Shown: positions 1 to 7,698, counted from the first letter of the stretch. The stretch: DNA of 19,000 nucleotides from Thermoplasmata archaeon (GCA_013329495.1 DUKC01000085.1:1-19000); one strand, 5' to 3'. The notes: a model not told the origin generated them from the letters alone. Numbers and translations: made by a program.

Positions 1-93
1 GTAAATATAGGGCTCGCTCATGGAGAAGTTCTCCCTGCGGGAGTCATAAACAGGGCGGTGGCACGCCCTTCGCTCATAAGCATAGAAGCGTAG
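1..93 (+). CDS. tnpB: C-terminal tail of a probable TnpB (partial, starts before the window)
   Basis: An open frame enters from the left edge and ends at TAG (91-93), giving 30 residues that begin VNIGLAHGEVLPAG and end SLISIEA. The stop sits three bases before a strong terminal hairpin, which is the usual arrangement at the right end of archaeal IS200/IS605 elements, where the end of tnpB overlaps the omega RNA. TnpB is an RNA-guided endonuclease that cuts DNA next to a short motif and helps retain the element. The catalytic RuvC and zinc-finger regions lie outside the window, so the identification rests on the tail and on the RNA end. It could also be a nonautonomous relic whose frame remains open by chance. 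Confidence 0.5.
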   Translation, partial: VNIGLAHGEVLPAGVINRAVARPSLISIEA

Positions 94-124
94 AACCCCA
101 CGGCTTCAGTCGTGGGAGTATGTC
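1..124 (+). ncRNA. 3' part of an IS200/IS605 omega (guide) RNA scaffold and element right end
   Basis: The stretch is rich in hairpins in close succession. AGGGCG (52-57) pairs with CGCCCT (64-69). CCCACGGC (97-104) pairs with GTCGTGGG (109-116), with one G-T pair and a TTCA loop. GGAG/CTCC pairings also occur around 22-42. The terminal motif GAACCCCACGGCTTCAGTCG, followed by GGGAGTATGTCA, matches my memory of right ends of archaeal IS605-type elements. In that family the RNA scaffold ends at the element boundary and the flanking chromosomal bases act as the guide. I place the boundary near 120-125, so the guide would read from about 125 toward the end of the mbh operon. The 5' part of the RNA is outside the window. 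Confidence 0.55.
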
Positions 125-209
125 AGCCACTTAGTGACTTTTAAATAAAGCCATCGGAGGTTCTGACTCTGAGAAAAAGACCACCTAGAAAGCATAAACA
201 GTTTGTTCT
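125..209. other. Intergenic stretch between the element end and mbhN
   Basis: No gene is seen. It holds a small palindrome (CACTTAGTG, 128-136) just beyond the element end and, on the minus strand, a TTTTT run (178-174) about 30 bases past the mbhN stop. The T run could contribute to termination of the mbh transcript, since archaeal polymerase often stops at T-rich tracts, but no stem precedes it and the support is weak. Confidence 0.4.
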
Positions 210-617
210 TTATTCAATGATCATATCTTTTCCGTACTTGTCGTAGGTTGCGAACAAAAACTCTTCTCTCATCGACAATGCATTTGTTGGACAGATATCA
301 ACGCATTGAGCACAGGCAATGCATCTTGCAGCGTAGATCCTAAAATCGCAACCTGATTCTGTCCTCCCCACATCAATGGCATGCGCAGGACAGACTCTTT
401 GACACAGCTTGCAGCAGGTGCATTTTTCTTTGTCATACCCAATTCGGCCCCTAAATTTAGGCGGCACCGGCACAGGAGGATTTATCTTTTCCTTCCCAGC
501 ATCAATGGATTTCAGAAGCTTGTTCATCGACTTTGGAGCATATTTTTTGGGAAAAGGATTTGTTCCTGGCTTTTTGAATATTTGTGCGAGCAGCTGAAGA
601 AACATCGTAAATTTCAT
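210..617 (-). CDS. mbhN: Mbh hydrogenase ferredoxin-like subunit (NuoI homologue), 2x[4Fe-4S]
   Basis: The 135-residue protein is the electron-entry subunit of the membrane-bound hydrogenase, taking electrons from reduced ferredoxin and passing them to MbhJ. Two classical cluster motifs are visible: C66-C69-C72-C76-P and C99-C102-C105-C109-P, as in NuoI and polyferredoxins. C68 is an extra cysteine inside the first motif. The N-terminal 50 residues are basic and proline-rich with a hydrophobic start, which suits docking on the membrane subunit MbhM. The gene is last in the operon, three bases after the mbhM stop, in the same position as mbhN of Pyrococcus. A small ribosome binding site (GGAGG) overlaps the end of mbhM. 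Confidence 0.92.
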   Translation of the reverse strand: MKFTMFLQLLAQIFKKPGTNPFPKKYAPKSMNKLLKSIDAGKEKINPPVPVPPKFRGRIGYDKEKCTCCKLCQRVCPAHAIDVGRTESGCDFRIYAARCIACAQCVDICPTNALSMREEFLFATYDKYGKDMIIE

Positions 618-620
618 ATT

Positions 621-1655
621 TTAACCTCCGAGAATTCCTAACACTGGCGAAAGCCATGGATCGACCCACACCAACAAGAGTCCCACGATGCATATCAGGC
701 TGAAGGTAAACCACTGGACATCGACCACCTGATTGATCTTTAGTCTTGCGACACCAACTCTGATCAACATCAGTGAGAAGAAGAGGACTATTATTATCTT
801 TACAAAGAAGAAAAGCAGGTCTACCGCGTTCGCCTGCAAGCCGGAGATGCTCAGGAGTGGCGAGAGGTTAAACGGAAAGAAGATTGCTACTATGATTCCA
901 CCCATTGCAACGGCCTTTATGCAGTCTCCGAGGTAGAAAAGGGCAAGGTTTCTGCCCGAGTATTCTGCCAGCAGCCCTCCTGCAATCTCTGTTTCGGCCT
1001 CTCCAACATCAAAAGGCACTTTTGCCAGCTCTCCTGTGGTCACGAGAAGAAAAACGAAGAGGATGAGTGCCAGTCCTACCCAGCCAAACAGACCGACCTC
1101 GGCCCACACCAGATGGGCAGAAAAGGCTGAAAGGGAGAAGGCGTACAGATTTGGATCAAACGGGAAAAGCATGGTCATCTGCCATGCAAGAGCGACCACT
1201 CCAATGATTATTGGAAATTCATAGCTTACCATCGTGACCATTTCTCTCTGTGCGCCGACTGTGGCATAGGGCGAACCAGAAGCGAAACCACCGAGAGTGA
1301 GTGCGAGGCTTGGCAACAAAAGCAGGTATGTCAAGAGAACAAGGTCTCCTCTTCCAGCCAGCACCGAATCTAGAGAGCCGAGGGGGATATAGAACAACAG
1401 AGTTGCTGCCGAGGCAAAACAAGCGATCGGCGCAAGGTTGTAGAGCCACGGTATGGAGTTTTCCGGAATGATCGTGTCTTTCCCAAACAGCTTTCCTATG
1501 TCCAGGAAAGGCTGCCTCAACGGGGGACCTATCCTGGCCTGCATGTGAGCGGTGAGCTTTCGATCGATGCCTCTGATAAACAGAGCGACGACAAGTCCCA
1601 ACCCCATTGTGAGGAACACAAACAAGATTGAAAAGAGAAAAAAATCTAGCCCCAT
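621..1655 (-). CDS. mbhM: Mbh hydrogenase membrane subunit (NuoH/EchB homologue)
   Basis: This 344-residue, highly hydrophobic protein has about eight membrane segments. The cytoplasmic loop after the first helix carries the NuoH signature RKLTAHMQARIGPP (residues 32-45). The subunit anchors the peripheral hydrogenase arm (MbhJKLN) and links redox chemistry to ion movement; in complex I the homologous subunit lines the quinone cavity. A typical acidic loop segment, VGEAETEIAGGL, is also visible. The start overlaps the mbhL end by 10 bases and is preceded by AAGGAGG, a strong ribosome binding site. The length is near that of other group 4 hydrogenase NuoH-like subunits. Confidence 0.93.
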   Translation of the reverse strand: MGLDFFLFSILFVFLTMGLGLVVALFIRGIDRKLTAHMQARIGPPLRQPFLDIGKLFGKDTIIPENSIPWLYNLAPIACFASAATLLFYIPLGSLDSVLAGRGDLVLLTYLLLLPSLALTLGGFASGSPYATVGAQREMVTMVSYEFPIIIGVVALAWQMTMLFPFDPNLYAFSLSAFSAHLVWAEVGLFGWVGLALILFVFLLVTTGELAKVPFDVGEAETEIAGGLLAEYSGRNLALFYLGDCIKAVAMGGIIVAIFFPFNLSPLLSISGLQANAVDLLFFFVKIIIVLFFSLMLIRVGVARLKINQVVDVQWFTFSLICIVGLLLVWVDPWLSPVLGILGG

Positions 1656-2875
1656 TTTTTCAGCCTCCTTGTCTTTTCTAAACTCAACCTGTGAAGTTCT
1701 TCGCCTGTTATTATCTCGCTTTTCCCGTTTTTTGTGACCACAGCTCTATCAAGACAGGAGAAGCAAGGATCGGTCGAAGCGGCGACGATTGGAATGTCTG
1801 CGATCTGCTCTCCAATCAGCATGGGCTGCCAGGGCAGGACATTATTGTAGGTGGGAGACCTCGCTTTCCAGGCCCGCAGATTTGTGCTCTCCTGCAACCT
1901 AACCCAATGAACCAGCTCTCCTCTTGGCGCCTCGACCCTCCCCAAACCCTCGTTGTTCACCTTCTTGAGCGTTGCCAGTATCTTGACAAGCTTTGGTTCT
2001 GCAAGCAGGTCTCCGGAGGGCAGTGAGTCCACACACTGCTTGATGATACCTATAGACTGCTTTACCTCGAGCAACCTGACCAGTGTCTTGTCATAAACGT
2101 CTCCGACCGTTTCTTTGTCAAAGTTTTCTGGAGTGATGGCTCTTATCTCCAGATCGGCATAGGCACAGTAGGGTTGATCCTGTCGAACATCCTTTCTAAC
2201 TCCGCTAGCTCTTGCCGTCGGTCCAAGAGCGCAGAGCTTGATCGCATCGTTGAAAGACAAAATTCCGACGTCTTGCGTTCTCAGTTTGACGGTCTTGTCT
2301 TCCAAAAAAAGATAAATCAGCTTATCGGCGACCGGATCAAACCTGTCCATTGCATCCTTGATCTTGGAGAGAGTCTCATCAGAAAGGTCTCTGCGCACCC
2401 CACCGATCATGAGCATGCCATAGTTCACTCGATTTCCTGAGATGAGCTCCAGCAGATCCATGACTCCCTCCCTGGCTCTCCATGTGTAGTAGAGAAGAGA
2501 GTCGAATCCGATCTCGTGTGCTGCCACGCCGGCCCAGAGCAGGTGCGAGTGCATCCTCTCCAGTTCTGCGATGATCGCCCTTATGTATTGTGCTCTCTCG
2601 GGAACATCAATGTCAGCGGCGTCTTCGACGGCCCGGCAGTAGGTGAAGGCATGCGAACACGAGCAGATTCCGCATATCCTCTCAGCGACATAAATAACCT
2701 GAATTGGATTCCTTCTCATTCCCATCCATTCGATTCCTCGATGGACCTTTCCGCCGATCAGATCGACTTTCTTGATCCTCTCTCCATCGATCTGAAATTG
2801 GAACAGGAAGGGCTCGTGCAGGGCCGGGTGAATCGGACCAATTGGAAGTGAGTACGTGCAAGATTTCTCTGCCAT
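1646..2875 (-). CDS. mbhL: [NiFe]-hydrogenase large (catalytic) subunit, group 4 (NuoD homologue)
   Basis: The protein of 409 residues carries the NiFe active site, which reduces protons to H2. Both ligand motifs are intact: RICGIC (C68, C71) near the N-terminus and DPCFSC (C371, C374) near the C-terminus. All four cysteines being present argues for a real hydrogenase; sulfur-reducing Mbx/Mbs and complex I relatives have lost some of them. Thirty-two residues follow DPCFSCLDR. Because group 4 large subunits are often cleaved after this motif when nickel is inserted, I infer that the tail is a maturation peptide, though this is not proven. No maturation protease or Hyp gene is in the window. 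mbhL begins one base after the mbhK stop. Confidence 0.95.
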   Translation of the reverse strand: MAEKSCTYSLPIGPIHPALHEPFLFQFQIDGERIKKVDLIGGKVHRGIEWMGMRRNPIQVIYVAERICGICSCSHAFTYCRAVEDAADIDVPERAQYIRAIIAELERMHSHLLWAGVAAHEIGFDSLLYYTWRAREGVMDLLELISGNRVNYGMLMIGGVRRDLSDETLSKIKDAMDRFDPVADKLIYLFLEDKTVKLRTQDVGILSFNDAIKLCALGPTARASGVRKDVRQDQPYCAYADLEIRAITPENFDKETVGDVYDKTLVRLLEVKQSIGIIKQCVDSLPSGDLLAEPKLVKILATLKKVNNEGLGRVEAPRGELVHWVRLQESTNLRAWKARSPTYNNVLPWQPMLIGEQIADIPIVAASTDPCFSCLDRAVVTKNGKSEIITGEELHRLSLEKTRRLKKWG

Positions 2876-3403
2876 CTACTTCGCCTCCCACAGTTTTTTG
2901 ATCATGCTTTCTGGGACGCCGCTCTCATCCTTCCTCCATGGATAAACACCCTCTGGAAAGTCATCTGGCAAAAAGAATCTTCTAGGGTCTGGGGTCCCCT
3001 CGACCCTCACTCCCAGCATTTCCTGCTTCTCCCTCTCTCCGATCTGGGCGCCAGGAATTATGTCGCATATAGTTTCTATCTTCAGGGAATCCTTTGGCAG
3101 GCCAACCCTGAGGGTCAGCGCCAATCCCTTCCCCAGAACACCTCCATTCAGCTGGAACTCATAGAGGAGTTCGACTCGGTCTCCAGCGTCCCAGCCAGAG
3201 ATGACAGAAAGAAGAGGGTATTGCACGTCAGCCAACCACCTCACAACATCCTTAAACGATTCTCTGTCTACCGTAACAGAGAGGTGAAGATTTTCCCTTT
3301 TTTGCTTACCCTCTACCCTCTTAGTGATCTTTGAATCTGTTATCCTGTCTCCGAATTCCTTCGTCATTAGCTCCAGCAACTCTTCCGCTTTTATTGGCCT
3401 CAT
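2876..3403 (-). CDS. mbhK: Mbh hydrogenase subunit, NuoC-like (30 kDa family)
   Basis: The 175-residue protein starts MRPIKAEELL. This start gives an ATGA overlap with the mbhJ stop; an upstream in-frame ATG at 3571 would lie inside mbhJ and yields an arginine- and cysteine-rich non-family sequence, so I rejected it. The NuoC signature is present: an HLS-type strand in the middle (LHLSVTVDR) and, near the end, the conserved EREKQEMLGVRVEGTPDPRR segment, equivalent to ERE-xx-D-x-FG-xx-F-x-GHPDLRR in complex I. NuoC-like subunits bind next to the large subunit and structure the peripheral arm; they carry no cofactor. It sits between the small and large subunits, as in Pyrococcus mbh. Confidence 0.9.
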   Translation of the reverse strand: MRPIKAEELLELMTKEFGDRITDSKITKRVEGKQKRENLHLSVTVDRESFKDVVRWLADVQYPLLSVISGWDAGDRVELLYEFQLNGGVLGKGLALTLRVGLPKDSLKIETICDIIPGAQIGEREKQEMLGVRVEGTPDPRRFFLPDDFPEGVYPWRKDESGVPESMIKKLWEAK

Positions 3404-3834
3404 TTTTTTCCCCTCAAACTCTCCAGTTTCTCCCAAGCCTTGGTGACACCCTGGATGATTGCTTCTGGCCTCGCCGGACAGCCCGGAACCCAGACGTCGA
3501 CAGGGATGATCTCGCTCAGCGGACCGACAAGGTTGTAGGACTCGTAAAACACGCACCCTGACATCCCGCACACGCCAACGCCAATAACAACCTTAGGGTC
3601 AGGAGTCTGTTCGTATACCCTGCGCACCTCTTTAGCCATCTTTCTTGTGACAGGCCCTGTAACCAGCAGAACGTCCGCATGCCTCGGAGAACCGACGAGC
3701 TTGATTCCAAACCTCTCAACATCATACCTGGGTGTCAGGGCTGCCACTATTTCTATGTCGCATCCGTTGCAGCTGCCGCTATTTATGTGGAATGCCCAGA
3801 GGGCACGGTGGAAAGATTTGGTGAGTTTAGCCAT
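3400..3834 (-). CDS. mbhJ: [NiFe]-hydrogenase small subunit (NuoB homologue) with proximal [4Fe-4S]
   Basis: In this 144-residue subunit, the short single-cluster form typical of group 4 hydrogenases, the proximal cluster ligands are visible as C22-x2-C25 (SCNGC), a cysteine in the GVCGMSGC segment (C89 or C94) and C119 in VPGCPARPEAI. It passes electrons from MbhN to the NiFe site in MbhL. C89 and C94 flank a small loop; by alignment with NuoB I expect C89 to be the ligand. The start codon shares its A with the TAA stop of mbhI, so translation is probably coupled. Confidence 0.94.
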   Translation of the reverse strand: MAKLTKSFHRALWAFHINSGSCNGCDIEIVAALTPRYDVERFGIKLVGSPRHADVLLVTGPVTRKMAKEVRRVYEQTPDPKVVIGVGVCGMSGCVFYESYNLVGPLSEIIPVDVWVPGCPARPEAIIQGVTKAWEKLESLRGKK

Positions 3835-4181
3835 TAGATCACTCCTGCTAGTACAATTATTAGAAACATTACTGCAATTACAAACACCAAGAGGAGTACA
3901 TAATCATTCACATTGCCAGTATGGAATCTCATGATCTTGGAGTAATAGGATTTCAGGGATTCCATAAAGCCCCAGTAGAGATTAGAAGCCTTGACGTGGC
4001 TTTCGGATTTTGATACCTCAGGATTTCCAGAAATGAAAGGCTTTGTTTGATCTGTTTCTTTGTTGTAACTCTTTTGACCCAGCGAACGTATGAAGAGTGC
4101 AAATCCTATAGCCACCGCTAATCCGAACAACCACATCAGTGGGTCCCAATATCCCGAGGGTGTAGTGAGTATAGATTGCAT
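3834..4181 (-). CDS. mbhI: Mbh subunit I, two-helix membrane protein linking antiporter and hydrogenase modules
   Basis: The protein of 115 residues has one membrane helix near the N-terminus (about 14-32), a polar middle of about 55 residues, and a second very hydrophobic helix at the C-terminus (about 93-115). Motifs are too weak for identification by sequence alone. The call relies on its place between the MrpD-like mbhH and the NuoB-like mbhJ, its size and its two-helix layout, which match MbhI of Pyrococcus; there it connects the antiporter part with the hydrogenase part. A GGGAGG ribosome binding site lies just upstream, and three bases separate it from the mbhH stop. Confidence 0.75.
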   Translation of the reverse strand: MQSILTTPSGYWDPLMWLFGLAVAIGFALFIRSLGQKSYNKETDQTKPFISGNPEVSKSESHVKASNLYWGFMESLKSYYSKIMRFHTGNVNDYVLLLVFVIAVMFLIIVLAGVI

Positions 4182-4184
4182 TTT

Positions 4185-5750
4185 TTAACCTCCCAACAGA
4201 GAAATAATGTAAGACGGCCGACTGATCAGCGCCCTAACGGCCGGCTCAACCAGGTTGTCAACTATCAGAGACGGGAACAGGCCGAAGAATACCACCATTG
4301 AAGCAAGGATCACCATTCCGAGTATCATGCTCTTTGGAACCTCTCTTACCTCTTTGAACTCTGGTAGGGACGGCCCCATGAACGCTGCGCTGAACGCCCT
4401 GACCATTGCTGCCAAGGTCAGGACGGACACCAGCATCGCAACAATCGATATTATAGGGTTGAATCGATAAACGGTCTCGTAGATCATGAACTTTGATGCA
4501 AATCCGTTAAACGGCGGAATTCCTGCAATTGCCAAACTCCCTATCAAGAAGCAGATTGAGGTTACCTTCATGGGTCTTGCTAATCCTCCCATGCTGTCCA
4601 AATTCCTTGTGCCGATCCGGTAGTAAAGAGCCCCAGAAACGAGAAACAGCAGGCCCATGTACATCGAGTCGTTGATGAGCTGGAATATTCCTCCCTCTAT
4701 TGCTCTGAATCCATAGATCTCGAATTCTACAGGATTTGCGAACAGAGAGAAGCCCACCCCAACTGCGATCAGCATATAGCCTATTTGAGAAACTCCAAGA
4801 TATGATATCAGCCTCTTTATGTCTTTCTGGGGGATGGCCATCGTGACTCCAATGAACAGGGTCGACAAACCCAAAACAATCAGGTACCATCCGACCACCA
4901 CCACGTTTGAGCTGATTCCGTAAAGCGTGAAAACAACTCTGAATAGTGCGTAGAGTGATACCTGTGTCGAGACAACAAGGAGAATTGAGATAGGGGCGGG
5001 AGCGACAGAATATGTATCGGGGACCCATTGATGCATGGGGAAAGAGCCGCATTTCATGGCGAATGCTCCAAGCAGAAGGACGAGAGCGATCTTGTCTATG
5101 AAATTAAATTGGAGCTCTTTTGCGAGCTGAGCGATGTTGAGTGCGTCGTATTGCCCATACAAGAACCCGGTAGCCAAAAGAACCATCAAGGCTCCAATAG
5201 AAGATATCACCATGAATTTGAGCGCTCCTTCCGGAGCATCTGCGAGGTGAATTCTGTACGCGACCAAACCACAGGAAGCGATAGAGAGGACTTCCAGGAA
5301 CACGAACATGTTGAACAGGTCCGCGGTAAATTCCATCCCGAACATTCCCACCATCATCAGAAGGAGCAGGAGATAGTATCTGTCAAGAGCGGTCTCCTTC
5401 TCCATGAATTTCAGTGAATAAATCACAGCGACCAGGGCGATGGTAGCAGAGATTATGGCCATGAAGGCGCTCATGCCATCAACGTGAAACAGTATTCTTA
5501 TGGGAACGATATAACCGGAGGGCAGCGTGAGGCCTGGCTCGGCGCCAAAAACATAGGATCTGGCTCCACTGGCAAACACGTCTTTCGCGAGCATAATCAC
5601 CAAGATCTCGATCAGCAGGACGGTGGCGAGCGCGACACCATTTCTCGTCTTGTTTCCCAGCTTCTTGATCAGAGGCATGGCAAAGGCCGCAAAGAGGGGT
5701 ACCGCTATTATAAGTGCGGGTGAATGAATCAGCAACCAGTCGATGCTCAT
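4185..5750 (-). CDS. mbhH: Mbh antiporter-like subunit H (MrpD/NuoN/NuoL family)
   Basis: This 521-residue protein has about 14 membrane helices and belongs to the proton-translocating antiporter family. Charged residues inside membrane segments mark the transport path: a glutamate in NMFVFLEVLSIASCG and a lysine in MKCGSFPMHQWVPDTY, the segment that corresponds to the discontinuous helix region of NuoL/M/N and MrpD. It is the largest pumping subunit of the Mrp-like part and is thought to exchange H+ for Na+ when ferredoxin is oxidised. Its ATG overlaps the mbhG TGA (ATGA). The Mbh-type complex has only this one full antiporter subunit, and none other is seen here. Confidence 0.93.
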   Translation of the reverse strand: MSIDWLLIHSPALIIAVPLFAAFAMPLIKKLGNKTRNGVALATVLLIEILVIMLAKDVFASGARSYVFGAEPGLTLPSGYIVPIRILFHVDGMSAFMAIISATIALVAVIYSLKFMEKETALDRYYLLLLLMMVGMFGMEFTADLFNMFVFLEVLSIASCGLVAYRIHLADAPEGALKFMVISSIGALMVLLATGFLYGQYDALNIAQLAKELQFNFIDKIALVLLLGAFAMKCGSFPMHQWVPDTYSVAPAPISILLVVSTQVSLYALFRVVFTLYGISSNVVVVGWYLIVLGLSTLFIGVTMAIPQKDIKRLISYLGVSQIGYMLIAVGVGFSLFANPVEFEIYGFRAIEGGIFQLINDSMYMGLLFLVSGALYYRIGTRNLDSMGGLARPMKVTSICFLIGSLAIAGIPPFNGFASKFMIYETVYRFNPIISIVAMLVSVLTLAAMVRAFSAAFMGPSLPEFKEVREVPKSMILGMVILASMVVFFGLFPSLIVDNLVEPAVRALISRPSYIISLLGG

Positions 5751-6088
5751 TTCTTTAACACCCCCTTTCTGGTGTCCAGAGTTCCCTGCTTTTTATAGAT
5801 TTGAACTGCGAGAGAAAGCATCAGAGCCAGGACAGCAACTCCAATGACTATCGAAGTCAGAGTCAGAGCCTGTGGAACGGGCAGTACCATCTGACCCGAA
5901 GGAGCGTGCGTGTAGATAGGAGCATAAGCGCCGCTTCTGTAGCCCAGAGCAACCAGGAAGAAATTCACTCCACTCTCGATGATCGCTATTCCGATTATCA
6001 CCTTGATGAGGTTCTTTCTGAAGATCATGGCCCAGAACCCTATCGCCACCAAAGCCACAACCGCCAGATAGGGAATGTTATGTATCAT
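5747..6088 (-). CDS. mbhG: Mbh subunit G (MrpC/NuoK-like)
   Basis: The protein has 113 residues and three membrane helices. I chose the start MIHNIPYLAVVAL because AAGGAGGGG lies directly upstream; an earlier in-frame ATG at 6139 would add 17 residues deep inside mbhF. MrpC signatures include IIGIAIIESGVNFFLVALGY, with a membrane glutamate equivalent to the NuoK ion-path glutamate, and DPL-like loop residues replaced by SGQMVLPVPQALTLTSIVIG, the conserved PQALTLTxIVIG block. It forms part of the Na+ path. The start overlaps the mbhF end by 11 bases. Confidence 0.92.
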   Translation of the reverse strand: MIHNIPYLAVVALVAIGFWAMIFRKNLIKVIIGIAIIESGVNFFLVALGYRSGAYAPIYTHAPSGQMVLPVPQALTLTSIVIGVAVLALMLSLAVQIYKKQGTLDTRKGVLKK

Positions 6089-6560
6089 TCTCCCCTCCTT
6101 GTTTGAAATAATGAGATGCGAGACCCATAACCAGGACAATGGATGCCAGTCCTGCGATGACTTTCAACCCAACAGCAAGGTTCATGAGGGGCAGCGTTCC
6201 CGCGGTGTTCAGAGCTCCGGGATTTGATCCTTCAGGAGGAATGTCACCAAATAGACCTCCTTTTCCTGCCAGAAAGTTGTAAAAGAAGGCTGTTGAAAGC
6301 CCAAGAAACGCCAGAGAGATAAAACCAAGAGCGCCGATCGACTCGAGGACTGAGAGATGTTTCTCCTTTACCCAGCTCGCAAACCTCTCAGATCCGTAGG
6401 CAACCAAAACCATAACGAGACCCGAGGCGACCACAGCACCTCCCTGGAAACCTCCGCCTGGCGTCAGGTGGCCGTGGAGGATGATGTAGAATCCGTAGAT
6501 CAAAATAAATGGCAACAAGAGGTTTGAGATAGACCGCACTATCTTAGACATCTCACTCAT
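6078..6560 (-). CDS. mbhF: Mbh subunit F (MrpB family)
   Basis: The MnhB/MrpB domain is recognised by the N-terminal helix followed by GHLTPGGGFQGGAVVASG (about residues 30-47), the classic H-x-x-PGGGFQGG motif of the family. The 160-residue protein has four membrane helices, with a loop of about 25 residues rich in glycine and proline (GGLFGDIPPEGSNPGAL) before the last. It overlaps mbhE by 8 bases. A second in-frame ATG three codons in (6551) could also be used; the spacing to GAGGG suits the first reasonably. It is part of the sodium-translocating unit with MbhA-C and MbhG. Confidence 0.93.
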   Translation of the reverse strand: MSEMSKIVRSISNLLLPFILIYGFYIILHGHLTPGGGFQGGAVVASGLVMVLVAYGSERFASWVKEKHLSVLESIGALGFISLAFLGLSTAFFYNFLAGKGGLFGDIPPEGSNPGALNTAGTLPLMNLAVGLKVIAGLASIVLVMGLASHYFKQGGENDT

Positions 6561-6828
6561 GGACTTCCCTCCTGAATATCACTATCACACCCACAACAGC
6601 CGCAAACAAGATGGTCGCCTCACCTAGGGTATCGAAACCTCTGTAATCAAACACCACCGAGGTCACGGCGTTGTTTGCGCCAACCTCGTCTTGCGAATGA
6701 CTGATGATGTAATCGTCCATGTATGCCCTATCCACCACTCCAAACTCTCTCATGGAAGCGGCGCCTAACCCCAGAAAACCAACCAGTATCAACAGGGAGA
6801 TCACCCCGACCAGATCTCTCTTGCTCAT
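6553..6828 (-). CDS. mbhE: Mbh subunit E (MrpA C-terminal domain homologue, MbhE family)
   Basis: The protein of 91 residues has an N-terminal helix (about 6-25), a soluble loop and a C-terminal helix (about 68-86). The loop holds NNAVTSVVFDYRGFDTLGEA, the conserved VT-x-VVxDYRGFDTLGE block found at the C-terminus of MrpA and in MbhE. The domain is fused to MrpA in bacteria but is a free subunit in Mbh-type complexes. ATGA overlap with mbhD and a GGAGG upstream fix the start. MbhE and MbhD together form the MrpA-derived part beside MbhF. Confidence 0.93.
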   Translation of the reverse strand: MSKRDLVGVISLLILVGFLGLGAASMREFGVVDRAYMDDYIISHSQDEVGANNAVTSVVFDYRGFDTLGEATILFAAVVGVIVIFRREVHE

Positions 6829-7079
6829 CTTTCATCCTCCTCTCGTTTTGTCATGCTTATCGCCAGAATTATGATCGCCGTTGTGATGCATGCCCCCACC
6901 CCCGCCTCAGCGATTGCCACATCAGGAGCATGAAGAATATAAAATTCTAATGACAGCAGAAGGCTCATCGCGGCAAGCGCAATGGTGCAGGAAATTAGAT
7001 CCCTCAATAAAACCGCGAAGCCGGCGGCCACGACTATGAGGAGGGGCAATATTATGTGCACCAGGCTGAGCAAGTCCAT
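6825..7079 (-). CDS. mbhD: Mbh subunit D (MrpA-derived, DUF4040-like)
   Basis: The protein has 84 residues and about three membrane helices. I take MDLLSLVH as the start because GGAGGGG stands just upstream; an earlier ATG at 7109 lies inside mbhC and adds a hydrophilic decapeptide. The block LHAPDVAIAEAGVGACITT is the family signature, with a membrane glutamate in AEAGVG; the corresponding MrpA region is xAPDVALTE. This subunit is proposed to form part of the ion channel between Mrp subunits. It ends in ATGA overlap with mbhE. Confidence 0.92.
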   Translation of the reverse strand: MDLLSLVHIILPLLIVVAAGFAVLLRDLISCTIALAAMSLLLSLEFYILHAPDVAIAEAGVGACITTAIIILAISMTKREEDER

Positions 7080-7080
7080 C

Positions 7081-7440
7081 TCACTTCCCCTCCTTTTTTT
7101 CCAGTTCATCGATGACTGCTCGAGCTGGTTTCACTCCAGAACGATGCGCGGCTCTCGCTATCGCATGCGCTCCGGTGGGATTCGTGAGCAACACGCAAAC
7201 CAATGCGATGAAGGTGTGAATTGTGAGAATTGAATACGCATCAGACTCGTAGATCCAGAGCCTCACTCCAAAGAGGATAACTGCCAGGCAAACGAATATC
7301 GTCCCAAATGTTGTGCACTTGGTGCCGGCGTGCAGCCTCGTATAAACGTCAGGGAATCTCAGCAAACCGACAGCTGCAAGGGCATTGAAAAAAGCGCCGA
7401 TTGAAAGGAATACCATCATCGCCACGTCCCACCAATCCAT
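7081..7440 (-). CDS. mbhC: Mbh subunit C (MrpG family)
   Basis: The MnhG domain is clear in this 119-residue, three-helix protein: GAFFNALAAVGLLRFPDVYTRLHA (residues 16-39, with the diagnostic GLLRFPDxYTRLHA-x-TK core), followed by a helix and the LLTNPTGAHAIARAA segment. MrpG is a small membrane subunit needed for assembly of the antiporter. It starts directly after the TAG of mbhB, with GGGGGTGA ten bases upstream. The last 20 residues are charged and soluble (ending ELEKKEGK). Confidence 0.94.
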   Translation of the reverse strand: MDWWDVAMMVFLSIGAFFNALAAVGLLRFPDVYTRLHAGTKCTTFGTIFVCLAVILFGVRLWIYESDAYSILTIHTFIALVCVLLTNPTGAHAIARAAHRSGVKPARAVIDELEKKEGK

Positions 7441-7698
7441 CTAAAATTCACCCCCTTCCAGATACTTTGCTATGAACAGAGTGGCAATAAAAGAAAGCAA
7501 GGCATAGACTATTCCCACATCTATGTAAATCACTTCCTTGGTGTATGCGCCAAACAGGATCATTGAAGCGATTACTACTGTGTTTAGGGTGTCGAGACCG
7601 ACAACCCGATCTGGCGCTGTGGGGCCCTTGAAGATTCGTATTGCGATAAGCGCCGAGACAACCGAAAGAATAAAAAGCACTGTCAAAAAGGGATTCAT
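7441..7698 (-). CDS. mbhB: Mbh subunit B (MrpF family)
   Basis: The protein has 85 residues and three membrane helices. It is identified by GPTAPDRVVGLDTLNT (residues 25-40), which is the MrpF signature R-x-x-xGPTxPDRVVxLD. The start MNPFLTV makes an ATGA overlap with the mbhA stop. Longer in-frame readings from 8010 run through mbhA and are not family-like. In structures of Mrp and Mbh complexes MrpF packs against MrpE and MrpG at the Na+ path; the aspartate in PDRVVGLD lies within the membrane and is functionally important. Confidence 0.94.
   Translation of the reverse strand: MNPFLTVLFILSVVSALIAIRIFKGPTAPDRVVGLDTLNTVVIASMILFGAYTKEVIYIDVGIVYALLSFIATLFIAKYLEGGEF

Noticed and set aside
1..124. 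CRISPR repeat or tRNA-like structure at the left edge
   Set aside because: There is no repeated unit with spacers and no cloverleaf or CCA end; the hairpins fit an IS605 right end better.
3404..3571. A longer MbhK with an arginine-rich N-terminus
   Set aside because: The segment is mbhJ read in another frame; the ATGA overlap at 3403 gives the family-like start.
1646..3834. Complex I (Nuo/Fpo) or a sulfane sulfur reductase (Mbs/Mbx)
   Set aside because: MbhL keeps both cysteine pairs for NiFe, only one full antiporter subunit is present, and the gene order is that of Mbh.
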